NCBI GenBank assembly: GCA_945889005.1
Contig: CAMDBI010000034.1
Location: 1 to 34,365, forward strand
DNA: 34,365 nt
Source: Bacteroides fragilis
GTDB lineage: Bacteria; Bacteroidota; Bacteroidia; Bacteroidales; DTGW01
Reading direction: 5' to 3'
Under the pieces are notes generated by a model. That model ran no database searches. It was not told the DNA's origin and saw only the letters and a list, made by a program, of their open reading frames with translations. Both the position numbers and the translations under genes were made by a program. This document shows positions 6,020 through 15,523 of this stretch, piece after piece. Every line of letters starts with the position of its first letter. Position 1 is the stretch's first letter.

Positions 6020-8659
6020 TCAACCACATTTAGAAGCGCCGCACGATGAGCATTTCAAACAGCCTTCTTGATATACGAGCGATTGTGATCCACATTCGCC
6101 ACATTTAAGTCCTGTACTGGCAATGGTTCCATTCGGAATATATTTTGTTAAGGCTCGTTCGATACCTACTTTCCAGGTGTGAAGGTGTTCGCCTTCGAGC
6201 GACAACGAGCTTACCAAGTTTACAACATCGGGAATTGGCATCGAATAGCGCAATACACCCGAAATTAATTTGGTATAGTTCCAGTATTCTTTGTGGAATT
6301 GGTGCGACAAGCCTCCCAAGGTATTCTTGTATCCATATTTGTCTATGTACATAAAGTCGTAACGAGTCAAGCCGTCTTCGTCTTTGTTTTTGATAATTTT
6401 ACCTTTTGTAATGGCTTTCGGAATCGGGAACATTTCGTCGTCCGAAATACCGGTAAATATTTCGTATGGGCGACCATCTTTAAGGCCGATGAATGCAATC
6501 CAGTTTTCGTTGTTGTTTTTGAAACGTAGAATCTCGGCTTCGAGCACTTTTGGGCGTTTAATTGGTTCCATATCTGAGTGCTGATGGCCTTTATCTTTTG
6601 ATTCCTTGTTGTCTTTCCCTTCTTTTTTGTTCGAAATAAGTACCCCAGAACGAGATCCTTCGCGGTAAACGGTACAACCTTTGCAACCGCTTTTCCAAGC
6701 ATTGATATAGAGGTCGGCAACCAAGTCTTCGGTGGCAGATTCGGGCAGGTTAATGGTAACACTAATAGAGTGGTCGACCCATTTCTGTATTTGCCCTTGC
6801 ATATTAGTTTTGTTTACCCAATCTACATCGTTTGATGTTGCTTTGTGGTATGGCGATTTTTCGACAACCGCAGCCATTTGCTCGTCGTTGTATTTTTTTA
6901 CTTCTTCAACATTATAACCATTTACTTCGAGCCAAACCAAGAATTTATGGTGAAATACATTGTATTCTTCCCATGCATCGCCCACTTCGTCGACAAAGTT
7001 GATTTTAACATTCGAATCGTTGGGGTTTACTTTGCGGCGGCGTTTGTATACAGGCAAGAACACAGGTTCTATACCTGAAGTTGTTTGAGTCATAAGGCTG
7101 GTGGTGCCTGTAGGGGCAATGGTTAGCAATGCTATGTTGCGGCGACCAAATTTAACCATATCTTGGTATAGGCGCTCGTCCTCGGCACGTAGGCGTTGAA
7201 TAAATGGATTGTTGCGCTCCAATTGCCAGTCGAAAACAGGGAAAGGTCCACGTTCGCGAGCCATGTTGACCGACGAACGATACGCTTCAATAGCCAATGT
7301 GCGGTGTACTTCGGTCGAGAAGTCGGTAGCATCGTCGCTTCCATAACGAATATTGAGCCCAGCAAGCATATCGCCTTCGGCGGTAATGCCAATACCTGTT
7401 CTGCGACCATTTTCGGTTTTTACCTTAATGGCATTCCAGAGATTTTGTTCAACACGTTTAACTTCAGTGTCTTCAGGGTCTTTTTCTATTTTTGCAAGTA
7501 TGGTGTCAATTTTTTCAATTTCAAGGTCAATAATATCGTCCATGATGCGTTGAGCCAAGTGTACATGCTTGCGGAACAATTGGAAATTGAAGCGAGCCTG
7601 AGGTGTAAATGCATTTTCGACATATCCGTAAAGATTGATTGCCAAAAGACGGCAACTATCGTAAGGACAGAGGGGTATTTCGCCACAAGGGTTGGTCGAT
7701 ACGGTTTTGTAACCAAATTCTGCATAGCAGTCAGGTACTGATTCTCGAATAACTGTATCCCAAAACAATACTCCTGGCTCGGCCGATTTCCATGCATTGT
7801 GAATAATTTTTTTCCACAAGCCACGGGCATCAATTTCTTTGGTAAATGTTGGGTTTTTAGAACCGACAGGGTATTGCTGTGTATATGGCGTTCCGGCAAC
7901 TACAGCTTGCATAAACTCGTCGTCGAGTTTTACAGAAACATTTGCTCCGGTAACTTTTCCTTGTTCGAGTTTGGCATCGATAAATTTTTCGGCATCGGGG
8001 TGCTTAATCGAGATCGAAAGCATAAGCGCGCCACGGCGACCGTCCTGAGCCACTTCGCGGGTCGAGTTAGAGAAGCGTTCCATAAATGGCACTACACCGG
8101 TCGACGACAAAGCACTATTTAAAACAGGACTTCCCATAGGTCTAATGTGCGAAAGATCGTGCCCTACACCACCACGGCGCTTCATAAGCTGTACTTGCTC
8201 CTGATCGGTTTTCATTACACCGCCATACGAGTCGGCGTCGTTGCCTATTACAAAGCAATTGGAAAGCGATGCTACCTGAAAATAGTTGCCTATGCCAGTC
8301 ATAGGGCTTCCTTGCGGTACAATGTATTTGAAGTCTCTCAAAACTTCATATACTTCGTCTTCTGTCAAGGGGTTGATATATCGTTGTTCGATACGAGCAA
8401 TTTCTTTAGCTATACGACGGTGCATATCGTCTGGACTCTTTTCGTATATTTTACCATACGAATCTTTGAGCGAGTACTTGGTAACCCAAACGCGGGCAGC
8501 TAATTCGTCGCCTTTGAAGTATTCGAGTGCACATTTGAAAGCTTCGTCGTAGCTGTAATTCTTAGGGGTGTTGTTTTTGTTCTTATTCATCGATATTTCT
8601 GACATTTCCTCGTTAGAGGTTTTTTTAATTAGGGTTACCAAATTTTGCATTGTTTCCAT
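6020..8659 (-). CDS. nrdJ: Adenosylcobalamin-dependent (class II) ribonucleotide reductase
   Basis: An 879-residue class II reductase, which makes deoxyribonucleotides using adenosylcobalamin as radical generator and needs no oxygen and no second subunit. The active-site set is visible: redox cysteines C135 (SLSNCFVIG) and C336 (SCRLLAINL), and the thiyl-radical motif N323-P-C325-G-E327. These sit three or fewer positions from the equivalents I recall in the Thermotoga maritima enzyme. Further conserved blocks are MKRRGGVGHDLS and APTGTTSLMTQTTSG. A C-terminal cysteine-rich tail (CGECG...CLKCSSCGASKCG) resembles the zinc-ribbon/re-reduction segment of this subfamily. Monocistronic, with a terminator after it and a 307-bp upstream region containing repeated motifs. 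Confidence 0.95.
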   Translation of the reverse strand: METMQNLVTLIKKTSNEEMSEISMNKNKNNTPKNYSYDEAFKCALEYFKGDELAARVWVTKYSLKDSYGKIYEKSPDDMHRRIAKEIARIEQRYINPLTEDEVYEVLRDFKYIVPQGSPMTGIGNYFQVASLSNCFVIGNDADSYGGVMKTDQEQVQLMKRRGGVGHDLSHIRPMGSPVLNSALSSTGVVPFMERFSNSTREVAQDGRRGALMLSISIKHPDAEKFIDAKLEQGKVTGANVSVKLDDEFMQAVVAGTPYTQQYPVGSKNPTFTKEIDARGLWKKIIHNAWKSAEPGVLFWDTVIRESVPDCYAEFGYKTVSTNPCGEIPLCPYDSCRLLAINLYGYVENAFTPQARFNFQLFRKHVHLAQRIMDDIIDLEIEKIDTILAKIEKDPEDTEVKRVEQNLWNAIKVKTENGRRTGIGITAEGDMLAGLNIRYGSDDATDFSTEVHRTLAIEAYRSSVNMARERGPFPVFDWQLERNNPFIQRLRAEDERLYQDMVKFGRRNIALLTIAPTGTTSLMTQTTSGIEPVFLPVYKRRRKVNPNDSNVKINFVDEVGDAWEEYNVFHHKFLVWLEVNGYNVEEVKKYNDEQMAAVVEKSPYHKATSNDVDWVNKTNMQGQIQKWVDHSISVTINLPESATEDLVADLYINAWKSGCKGCTVYREGSRSGVLISNKKEGKDNKESKDKGHQHSDMEPIKRPKVLEAEILRFKNNNENWIAFIGLKDGRPYEIFTGISDDEMFPIPKAITKGKIIKNKDEDGLTRYDFMYIDKYGYKNTLGGLSHQFHKEYWNYTKLISGVLRYSMPIPDVVNLVSSLSLEGEHLHTWKVGIERALTKYIPNGTIASTGLKCGECGSQSLVYQEGCLKCSSCGASKCG

Positions 8660-8724
8660 TTTTAAATCTTTTTGCTTATTTTACGGCATTTTTGTAATGG
8701 CGAAATGACAATGCAATGTAAGTC

Positions 8725-8788
8725 GTAGTTGTGAATTAATACAAAGTTAATATGTCGTAGTTATTAACTCCAATTTTGTAGTTATCAA
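8725..8788. promoter_or_regulatory. Phased GTAGTT repeats and palindrome upstream of nrdJ
   Basis: Three direct repeats, GTAGTTGTGAA (8725), GTAGTTATTAA (8757) and GTAGTTATCAA (8778), are spaced 32 and 21 bp apart, close to three and two helical turns. A perfect 7-bp inverted repeat, AGTTAAT (8745-8751) and ATTAACT (8763-8769), overlaps the second. They lie 66-130 bp from the nrdJ ATG, inside the otherwise empty gap 8660-8966. No clear NrdR box or cobalamin riboswitch was recognised by eye. Confidence 0.4.
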
Positions 8789-8966
8789 CAAAGCGAAAAA
8801 TAATCGATTTAATAAATATAACTACATGAAATACAGTAGTATATTATTAACAGCCCGAGATTGTTGACATAAATAAAAGAGGTGCTGTAAATGTCTTATT
8901 TTTGATGAGAAATTTCGATTTTAGAATTTTTGTTCTTGTTTATTTCGAAAAATATAAGTTAAAGAA

Positions 8967-9527
8967 TTATAATAAGTTGCTAGGTTTACTTAAATTAGCT
9001 GAACAATGTTTGTTGTATTCAGAAACAAACTGTTCGAATACGATTCGAAACCAATAGGTGTATTTATGAGGTTGTTTAACAATGTCTTCGCTTAAGTGCT
9101 TTAGGTCGACCCATGCCCAGTTGCAAACCTCGTCGGCCAGGGGTTGAGGTTCGCCATCGTAGAAGCCTACATATATATGGTCTATTTCGTTTTCGCTGAG
9201 ACCATTGTCGAATCTTACTTGGTATTGGAACTTAAATAGCCATTGAATGTTACAGTCGAAGCCCATTTCCTCAAAAAGCCTTTGATGTATGACTTCTTCA
9301 AAATCCATGTTGGGCAAAGCGTGGCTGCAACAGGTGTTGGTCCACAAACCTGCCGAATGGTATTTGCCAAATGCCCTTTGTTGCAGCATGAGCTGTCCAT
9401 TTGAGTTAATCACAAATACCGAAAAAGCTCTATGTAATATGCCATGTAGGTGTACAAGCATTTTGTCGCCGACACCTATTTCGCAATCGTCGTTGTTTAC
9501 AATAACTATATGTTGATTGATCAACAT
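8967..9527 (-). CDS. idi: Isopentenyl-diphosphate delta-isomerase, type I (Nudix)
   Basis: A 186-residue Nudix-fold isomerase that interconverts isopentenyl and dimethylallyl diphosphate for isoprenoid synthesis. Family motifs are clear: HRAFSVFVIN, GLWTNTCCSHALPNMDFEEV with the catalytic TNTCCSHP-like cysteine motif (A where P is usual), RLFEEMGFDC within the Nudix box, and SENEIDHIYVG with the second catalytic glutamate region. The reading frame is open to 9695, but the ATG at 9527 is preferred. It gives the normal family length and begins 2 bp after the stop of the upstream DUF116 gene, implying one operon. The final ~15 residues are family-atypical. Confidence 0.92.
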   Translation of the reverse strand: MLINQHIVIVNNDDCEIGVGDKMLVHLHGILHRAFSVFVINSNGQLMLQQRAFGKYHSAGLWTNTCCSHALPNMDFEEVIHQRLFEEMGFDCNIQWLFKFQYQVRFDNGLSENEIDHIYVGFYDGEPQPLADEVCNWAWVDLKHLSEDIVKQPHKYTYWFRIVFEQFVSEYNKHCSANLSKPSNLL

Positions 9528-9529
9528 GA

Positions 9530-10735
9530 TTAGGGGATGTTTAGGGTTTTGTACAACTGTTGAATATCTATTTGTGTCGAAATGCCACTTGGGTGCCAAT
9601 GTTTTTGACAACCGCTGTAGTTTAAAAACACACATTGTGCAGCAATGTTGAATCCTTTCATTTCGTATCCGCCTGTTAGTAAGTTTAATACGCATGCAAC
9701 ACCTATCAAACCTATGTCTTTATTGTTTTCCCATTGTTTCAAAAATTTCGAAAAATTTGAAGAATGAGGGATTAAGAAAGTTTGTACATTGTGTGCAGCC
9801 AATGATGTTACAATATTATGAATATTACAGTTTTTTGAGCAATGTTGGCAGGTAATTTTTCCGTTATTATTTTTAGCTTTACAATTGCTTGAATTTCTGC
9901 GCATACAGGTTGGTAGCAATACAACTTTATGGCTGGTTTTGTCAAATTCTTCTTTAAATTGTCGGTTGAGTACCTCGGCAGCAAACATATTGAGGTGGTA
10001 CTCTACTCTGTGTCGACCACAAAATATGCGATTTTCGTTGTTCTTATTATTGATTGGTACGTCTTTCCTGAATGCTTCAACTTGTTGGGTGTAAAAACCG
10101 AGATGTACCATCGATTTATATTGAAAAGATTTGGCTATTTGCGAAATACATTCAAGTATAAAACTTTGCTCAGAGGGTTGGAGGCTTCGCAAAAATGTAG
10201 TCCAATGTTGAAAGCGAGTGAGTTCTTGTTTGAAATCGCCCGATGCTTCGAGCCATTGAAAAAGCTTTTCTAAGTTCTTTAGCGAATACTCAGTTTCTTT
10301 TGCTTTGCTTTCATTTATTATATATGTAAGCAAGTGTCCTCGAAGGTTGTCGGCATAGCGTTTTACAAAGGTGTTTTTGTTTCGTATACTATATAAATAG
10401 GAGGCAGATTTTACGACGATTGGATTTGATTCAATGGCCTGATTGATATAGCAATTCCAAAGCGCACCCAGTATTAGAGGTTCAATTAAATATTCGTTTT
10501 TAGTCCTTAAATTTTCTATATTATTGTCTTTTATGAATGTTATGTACTTGTCGGTAATTGAGCCTTGCGACTCTTCTAAAATTGGAAGGAAAATGTCGGT
10601 GAAGTTCGATAAATCGAGATAAAACCATTTACTATCGGACGATTCATGGTTCAATTGATATGTAAAAGGTGTTAATTTGCTGTTAGAAAAAGACTTTTGA
10701 ATTTCTGATACCTTATTCATTGCGATTGCTGCCAT
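9530..10735 (-). CDS. DUF116 domain protein with long N-terminal extension
   Basis: A 401-residue protein of unknown function. The C-terminal ~150 residues match DUF116: VVLLPTCMRRNSSNC, a CQHCSKNC cysteine cluster, a GVACVLNLLTGGYE block and a late GC motif. The many conserved cysteines suggest metal or iron-sulphur binding. The N-terminal ~240 residues are mainly helical with no domain I recognise. It is directly upstream of idi (2-bp gap), which ties it by position to isoprenoid metabolism, though polyprenyl or other substrates cannot be deduced. Soluble; no signal peptide or membrane segment. The start at 10735 is the first ATG of the frame; a second ATG four codons in (MNKVSEI) is an alternative. 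Confidence 0.75.
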   Translation of the reverse strand: MAAIAMNKVSEIQKSFSNSKLTPFTYQLNHESSDSKWFYLDLSNFTDIFLPILEESQGSITDKYITFIKDNNIENLRTKNEYLIEPLILGALWNCYINQAIESNPIVVKSASYLYSIRNKNTFVKRYADNLRGHLLTYIINESKAKETEYSLKNLEKLFQWLEASGDFKQELTRFQHWTTFLRSLQPSEQSFILECISQIAKSFQYKSMVHLGFYTQQVEAFRKDVPINNKNNENRIFCGRHRVEYHLNMFAAEVLNRQFKEEFDKTSHKVVLLPTCMRRNSSNCKAKNNNGKITCQHCSKNCNIHNIVTSLAAHNVQTFLIPHSSNFSKFLKQWENNKDIGLIGVACVLNLLTGGYEMKGFNIAAQCVFLNYSGCQKHWHPSGISTQIDIQQLYKTLNIP

Positions 10736-10851
10736 AGTTTTTAAATTTTAGCTAAGATCGCTAGACTTCAAAACGATTGCAATAATTATTAAATGAACGA
10801 AGGATTATAAAGGGTGAGTTGGCAAATTTTGGGGGTGGGAACAACTAACAA

Positions 10852-12081
10852 CTAACAAGTCGCAATTATTTTGCCAGTTGCTCCCACATTGCTCTCGACC
10901 AATTGACGTGCTGCATTGCTAGCTTTTACGAGTGTTTGTGGGTTTTCGATCAACGAATCGATTGTGTGCTTTAGTTCTTTGAAATTGGATATTGGATATG
11001 CACCACCTTGCTCGACCAAATCGAGTGCTTCCTGGAATTTTGTGTAGCAAGGGCCGAATATAACGGGTAATCCAAAGGTGGCTGCTTCTAGAGTGTTGTG
11101 GATTCCCTTGCCGAAACCTCCTCCGATATACGATATTTTGCCATATTTGTATAGCGACGAGAGCATTCCTATGTTGTCGATTATTAGCACATCGAATTCA
11201 TGTATGGTATTTTCGTTCGCTTGCGAAAAACGAATACATTTCTTGCTTGTAATACCTTGAATAATAGTGTTGATCTGGGTTTCGTGTATTTCGTGCGAAG
11301 CAATAATGTATTTTAGTTGGTGTTGCGATTGGTTGATGTATTGAACAATCAATAGTTCGTCGGTAGGCCAAGTGCTGCCTGCAATAAAAACCATGTTATT
11401 ACCTGCAAAACGTTCGACAATTGGTATTTGTTTGGTTTGTGATGCAATTTGTGCCACTCGGTCGAAACGTGTATCGCCTGCTATGCTCGCATTCAGTATT
11501 TCTATTGATTCTAAAAGCTTGATAGAACGTTCGTTTTGAACATATATATGTTTGAATTTTTGTAGCATAGACCTGTACCATGCGCCTCTTTTTTTAAAAA
11601 AAAGTTGATTTTCTCTAAAATTTGCCGAAACCAAATAAATAGCTATTCTTCGTTTCGATAATATATTGAGATAGTTGTACCAAAATTCATATTTGATAAA
11701 GAAAACCTTTTGAGGTTTCACGATATTGATAAATCTACGAGCATTTCGAGGAGTGTCGATGGGCAAGTAGAAAATATAATCGGCATGGGGATAGTTTTTG
11801 CGTACTTCGAAACCCGAAGGTGAGAAAAATGTAAGTATTATACGACAGTCGGGGTGCTTGGCTTTGTAAGCCTCAATTAATGTACGAGCTTGTTCAAATT
11901 CACCCAACGAAGCGCAATGAAACCAAACAACCGGTAGTTGACTACTTACAACTGTATCTTTTAAATGAAGAAAGAGTGCTTTTCGACCAACAACAAATTG
12001 TTTGGCCTTGGGGTTAAACAGTGCTGCAAATCTGATAAATAAACCGTAAAGGAAAATGCCGAGATTGTAAATAAAAGCCAT
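10852..12081 (-). CDS. waaA: 3-deoxy-D-manno-octulosonic acid (Kdo) transferase, GT30
   Basis: A 409-residue WaaA/KdtA that transfers Kdo from CMP-Kdo to the lipid A precursor at the inner membrane. Seen: an N-terminal membrane anchor (IYNLGIFLYGLFIRFAALF), then the signature HCASLGEFEQARTLIEA with the catalytic-base glutamate, ILTFFSPSGFE, and VKPQKVFFIKYEFWYN. The C-terminal GT-B domain holds IAGSTWPTDE and YIGGGFGKGIHNTLEAA(T)FGLPVIFGP. Length fits the family. It shows the cell makes lipid A-based lipopolysaccharide. No partner is in an operon with it: both flanking gaps exceed 100 bp. Confidence 0.94.
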   Translation of the reverse strand: MAFIYNLGIFLYGLFIRFAALFNPKAKQFVVGRKALFLHLKDTVVSSQLPVVWFHCASLGEFEQARTLIEAYKAKHPDCRIILTFFSPSGFEVRKNYPHADYIFYLPIDTPRNARRFINIVKPQKVFFIKYEFWYNYLNILSKRRIAIYLVSANFRENQLFFKKRGAWYRSMLQKFKHIYVQNERSIKLLESIEILNASIAGDTRFDRVAQIASQTKQIPIVERFAGNNMVFIAGSTWPTDELLIVQYINQSQHQLKYIIASHEIHETQINTIIQGITSKKCIRFSQANENTIHEFDVLIIDNIGMLSSLYKYGKISYIGGGFGKGIHNTLEAATFGLPVIFGPCYTKFQEALDLVEQGGAYPISNFKELKHTIDSLIENPQTLVKASNAARQLVESNVGATGKIIATC

Positions 12082-12186
12082 ATTTTTTCAAATAACCCCA
12101 AGCCCCTTTAAAATGGTTTAATAACTATGCTGTAATTTTCAAGCTGTTATCTCTCCTTTTTGAGGAGGGGAATGGGATGTTTTACT

Positions 12187-14022
12187 TTATTCTACTGTTA
12201 CAGATTTTGCGAGATTACGGGGTTGATCGACATTGCAACCACGCATTACTGCTATATGATACGATAGCAATTGCAATGGAATGACAGTTAACAGAGCCCC
12301 TAGCGATTCGTGTGAATTAGGAACTTCAATAATATGGTCTGCCATGCCTTCGATTACAGTATCGCCTTCGGAAACAACAGCAATTACAATGCCTTTGCGG
12401 GCTTTAACTTCCTGCACATTCGAAACTATTTTTTCGTACGATTTGTCGCGGGTGGCAATAAATATTACAGGCATTTTGTTGTCGATCAATGCTATAGGTC
12501 CGTGTTTCATTTCGGCAGCCGGATAACCTTCGGCATGAATATATGAAATCTCTTTCAGTTTCAATGCTCCTTCGAGAGCAACTGGGAATAAATAACCACG
12601 TCCAAGGTACAAGCAATTGGTGGCATCTTTATACGACGATGCAATTTCTTTTATTTTGTTGTTTTGAAGCAGTATTTTTTCGATTTTTGAGGGAACATCG
12701 ATAAGCTCATTGAGCAATACAGCGTGTAATTCGTCGGAAATAGTTTTTCGTAATTTGCCAAGCATCATTGCCATAAGTGTGAGCACTGTGACCTGAGCTG
12801 TAAATGCCTTTGTTGAAGCTACGCCAATTTCGGGACCTGCATGCGTGTATACTCCGGCGTGTGTTTCGCGAGGAATACTCGAACCTACAACATTGCAAAT
12901 CCCCAGAACGGTTGCTCCGGCTTCTCGGGCTTGTTGAATAGCAGCAAGCGTATCGGCTGTTTCGCCGCTTTGGCTAATGGCTATAATTACATCGTCGGAG
13001 TTTATAACCGGATTTCGGTAGCGAAACTCCGATGCGTATTCGACTTCGACAGGTATACGTGCAAGGTCTTCGAACAAATATTCGCCTACAAGCCCAGCAT
13101 GCCACGAGGTGCCACAGGCAACAATTATGATGCGATTTGCTTTTTCGAGTTTAGGAAGTACATCGTGCAAGCCTCCGAGGTGAACAGCATCGTGGTCTTT
13201 CGAGATTCTTCCGCGAAAGGTGTCGAGTATGGCACGAGGTTGTTCAAAAATTTCTTTTAACATGAAATGGTCGAAGCCTGTTTTGTCGATTTCGCCAATG
13301 TCCAAATTGAGGGTTTGAATAATGGGGCTAATCAATTCGTTTTTGATGGTTTTTAACGTTAACTCATCGCGTTTGATAATGGCCATATCGTTGTCGCTGA
13401 GATATATGACGCTTTTGGTGTGTTCAACAATGGGGGTAGCGTCCGAAGCAATAAAATATTCGCCTTCGCCAATGCCTATTACAAGAGGGCTTCCTTTGCG
13501 AGCTGCAATAAGCTTGTCGGGTTCGTCGGTGCAAATAATAACCAAACCATAGGCGCCAACAACTTTGTTCAGCGCCAAACGAACAGCCATTTCGGCGCTT
13601 ACCTGACCTTTTGAATATATATATTCGATTAAGTTGGCTAGAATTTCGGTGTCGGTTTGACCTTTGAAAGAATATCCTCTGTCTTCGAGTTTGTGCTTTA
13701 GATCGCTGTAGTTTTCAATAATGCCATTGTGAATAATCACAAATTTGCCGTTCATAGAGGTGTGAGGGTGTGCATTAATATCGTTTGGTTCGCCATGAGT
13801 AGCCCATCGTGTATGTCCCATACCAATGGTACCTTTTTTATTCATATTCGTGGCAAAAGTTTCTAAGTCACTTACTTTGCCTTTACACTTGTATACATTG
13901 GTTTGGCTATTGAGCAAAGCAATACCCGACGAATCGTATCCTCTGTATTCGAGACGTTTCAGACCATTTATTATTATAGGATATGCATCTTTATTGCCAA
14001 TATAACCTACGATTCCGCACAT
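12187..14022 (-). CDS. glmS: Glutamine-fructose-6-phosphate aminotransferase (isomerizing)
   Basis: A full-length 611-residue GlmS that makes glucosamine-6-phosphate, first step toward UDP-GlcNAc for peptidoglycan and lipopolysaccharide. The N-terminal glutaminase domain begins MCGIVGYIG with the catalytic Cys2 and has RWATHGEPNDINAHPH and HNGIIENY. Two SIS domains follow, with IIVACGTSWHAG, ISQSGETADTLAA, GPEIGVASTKAFTAQ and the C-terminal PRNLAKSVTVE end that shields the active site. No glmS ribozyme-like element was seen upstream; the gap to the DUF4270 gene is only 13 bp, so the two probably share a transcript. Confidence 0.97.
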   Translation of the reverse strand: MCGIVGYIGNKDAYPIIINGLKRLEYRGYDSSGIALLNSQTNVYKCKGKVSDLETFATNMNKKGTIGMGHTRWATHGEPNDINAHPHTSMNGKFVIIHNGIIENYSDLKHKLEDRGYSFKGQTDTEILANLIEYIYSKGQVSAEMAVRLALNKVVGAYGLVIICTDEPDKLIAARKGSPLVIGIGEGEYFIASDATPIVEHTKSVIYLSDNDMAIIKRDELTLKTIKNELISPIIQTLNLDIGEIDKTGFDHFMLKEIFEQPRAILDTFRGRISKDHDAVHLGGLHDVLPKLEKANRIIIVACGTSWHAGLVGEYLFEDLARIPVEVEYASEFRYRNPVINSDDVIIAISQSGETADTLAAIQQAREAGATVLGICNVVGSSIPRETHAGVYTHAGPEIGVASTKAFTAQVTVLTLMAMMLGKLRKTISDELHAVLLNELIDVPSKIEKILLQNNKIKEIASSYKDATNCLYLGRGYLFPVALEGALKLKEISYIHAEGYPAAEMKHGPIALIDNKMPVIFIATRDKSYEKIVSNVQEVKARKGIVIAVVSEGDTVIEGMADHIIEVPNSHESLGALLTVIPLQLLSYHIAVMRGCNVDQPRNLAKSVTVE

Positions 14023-14035
14023 ATTTTAAAAAGGT

Positions 14036-15523
14036 TTAATATTTGTTGTATTTGAGTTTGAGTATAATGTTTTTTGCATCGATAATGGTTGCAGTATTGT
14101 TGAAATTGGTGTACTCAGCTCCTGGATCAATAGCGAATATGTTTTCAAAAGCATTTGATGTCTCTAAAATGAAATATATATCCTCATTTGCTTTGCCGGA
14201 GATGTACTCTTGCATGTATTTGGTGATGTTGATAGTGTGTTTTTTTGTTCTGGTATCTAATTTGCCATCGACCAATTCGTCAATATTGCCATTGAAAATA
14301 TAGTCCGAAATCAAAGCAAATGTACCATCTGGTTTTTTGTAAGCTGCATACAATTTTTGTGCCAAAGGGAATTGTGAATTTATTATATTAAAAGAATCTA
14401 TGTATGCTGTAGTTTTAGTGGTATCGTTATAGTTAATTGCAATTTTAGTGATCAAAGTTGAATCTTCCTTTATATTAGGCATGTACAAAGGTATTTCAAT
14501 ATATGCTCTTTGTAAAACTATTTTTTTTCCGTATTTCGTTTCAATATCGCTCAAAGAAGGAAGTTTTAATCGGCCACATGCTCCTCCAAGTCCTTTGATA
14601 TACAATAGTGAGTCGGGGTTGGTGTCGAAGCTACTTTGAAAAGATGTGCCTAAGTAGTCGTGTTTAAATAAATTGAGGTGGGTAATTATATTGTAGTTAG
14701 TGTTTTTTTCAATAAGTTTAATAAAAAAATACGCGGAGGTATCTTGATTGTTTGAGTTTCGGTACGATACTTTTATTGCTGAATTTGAGGAGTATGCATT
14801 TAATTTTAAAATGGAATTGGATCCGGAAAATGTATTGACTTTTAATAGTAATCCTTTAAATTTTTTCTTGTAATTTTGAATTGTTGAGTCAGGAATGGGA
14901 AATGATTTGAACTGTGAAATTCCATCAATAGTGTCTTTAATTAATTGTTCGCCAAAGGAATTTGATAGAGGTATTCTGATTTCGTTTTTTTGATAAAAGC
15001 TAATTGAATTGTTGTTTTCGTCATTTACGGTTTGCTGGGTTTCGATTATATCTGAAGTGTATAATTTTCTGAAATACAATGAGTCGGTTTTTATTGTATT
15101 TACATTGATTTTAAAAGCATTGGTGTCTCCAATGTTGGAAGTTGTTGTTTGCAGTATTATTTCAACCTTGGTAACTGTATTTTTTTCCATATCTGCAATC
15201 CACGAAATGTTGTTTGCTGGAACAAATTGAATAACTAAATCTGCAGAAGTTTTGCCAAAAATGGGATCGGTATATTCGCCCAAATAAACATAGTATGGGT
15301 TTTTTGCGTCAATTATAAAAGAGTTGTCTTGGTATCCGCTCATGAACATTGAATCCTGATAGGTCGAAAGCAGAACATCTTCAGGTAATACTTCGATTCC
15401 GAAATCGGAATATTTGTCTTTGCAGGAATAAACAAGAAAAAAGAATGAGAAAAAAAGGATGAATAAATTATTCAACTTGAAGTATTTTGTTGTAAAATTG
15501 GTTAAAAGCTTCGGCGTAGTCAT
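14036..15523 (-). CDS. DUF4270 lipoprotein
   Basis: A Bacteroidota-specific outer-surface or periplasmic lipoprotein of unknown function, ~495 residues. A hydrophobic segment (FILFFSFFFLVYSC) ends in a lipobox cysteine followed by KDKYSD. The body has features of the family, such as the DPIFGKTSADLVIQ block near the N-terminus, GLGGACGRLKLPSL in the middle and the beta-rich C-terminus. Start is uncertain: the ATG at 15523 gives a basic n-region and overlaps the GT5 gene by 56 bp; a TTG at 15475 would overlap its stop by a few bases and give MNNLFILFF. The frame is open to 15631. The GT5-DUF4270-glmS order is one I recall from other Bacteroidota. Confidence 0.82.
   Translation of the reverse strand: MTTPKLLTNFTTKYFKLNNLFILFFSFFFLVYSCKDKYSDFGIEVLPEDVLLSTYQDSMFMSGYQDNSFIIDAKNPYYVYLGEYTDPIFGKTSADLVIQFVPANNISWIADMEKNTVTKVEIILQTTTSNIGDTNAFKINVNTIKTDSLYFRKLYTSDIIETQQTVNDENNNSISFYQKNEIRIPLSNSFGEQLIKDTIDGISQFKSFPIPDSTIQNYKKKFKGLLLKVNTFSGSNSILKLNAYSSNSAIKVSYRNSNNQDTSAYFFIKLIEKNTNYNIITHLNLFKHDYLGTSFQSSFDTNPDSLLYIKGLGGACGRLKLPSLSDIETKYGKKIVLQRAYIEIPLYMPNIKEDSTLITKIAINYNDTTKTTAYIDSFNIINSQFPLAQKLYAAYKKPDGTFALISDYIFNGNIDELVDGKLDTRTKKHTINITKYMQEYISGKANEDIYFILETSNAFENIFAIDPGAEYTNFNNTATIIDAKNIILKLKYNKY

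Noticed and set aside
7196-7741. 181-residue plus-strand frame within nrdJ
   Set aside because: Antisense to conserved catalytic regions of the reductase.
8660-8966. Cobalamin riboswitch upstream of nrdJ
   Set aside because: No recognisable B12-box-like conserved segment by eye, and class II enzymes themselves are not usually repressed by cobalamin.
9528-9695. N-terminal 56-residue extension of Idi
   Set aside because: It overlaps the end of the DUF116 gene and has no family match; the ATG at 9527 gives normal length.
12082-12186. Terminator in the CTCC/GAGG sequence between glmS and waaA
   Set aside because: Stem of only a few base pairs without a convincing T tract.
14022-14035. glmS ribozyme
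   Set aside because: Only 13 bp separate glmS from the upstream gene, with no room for the ribozyme.
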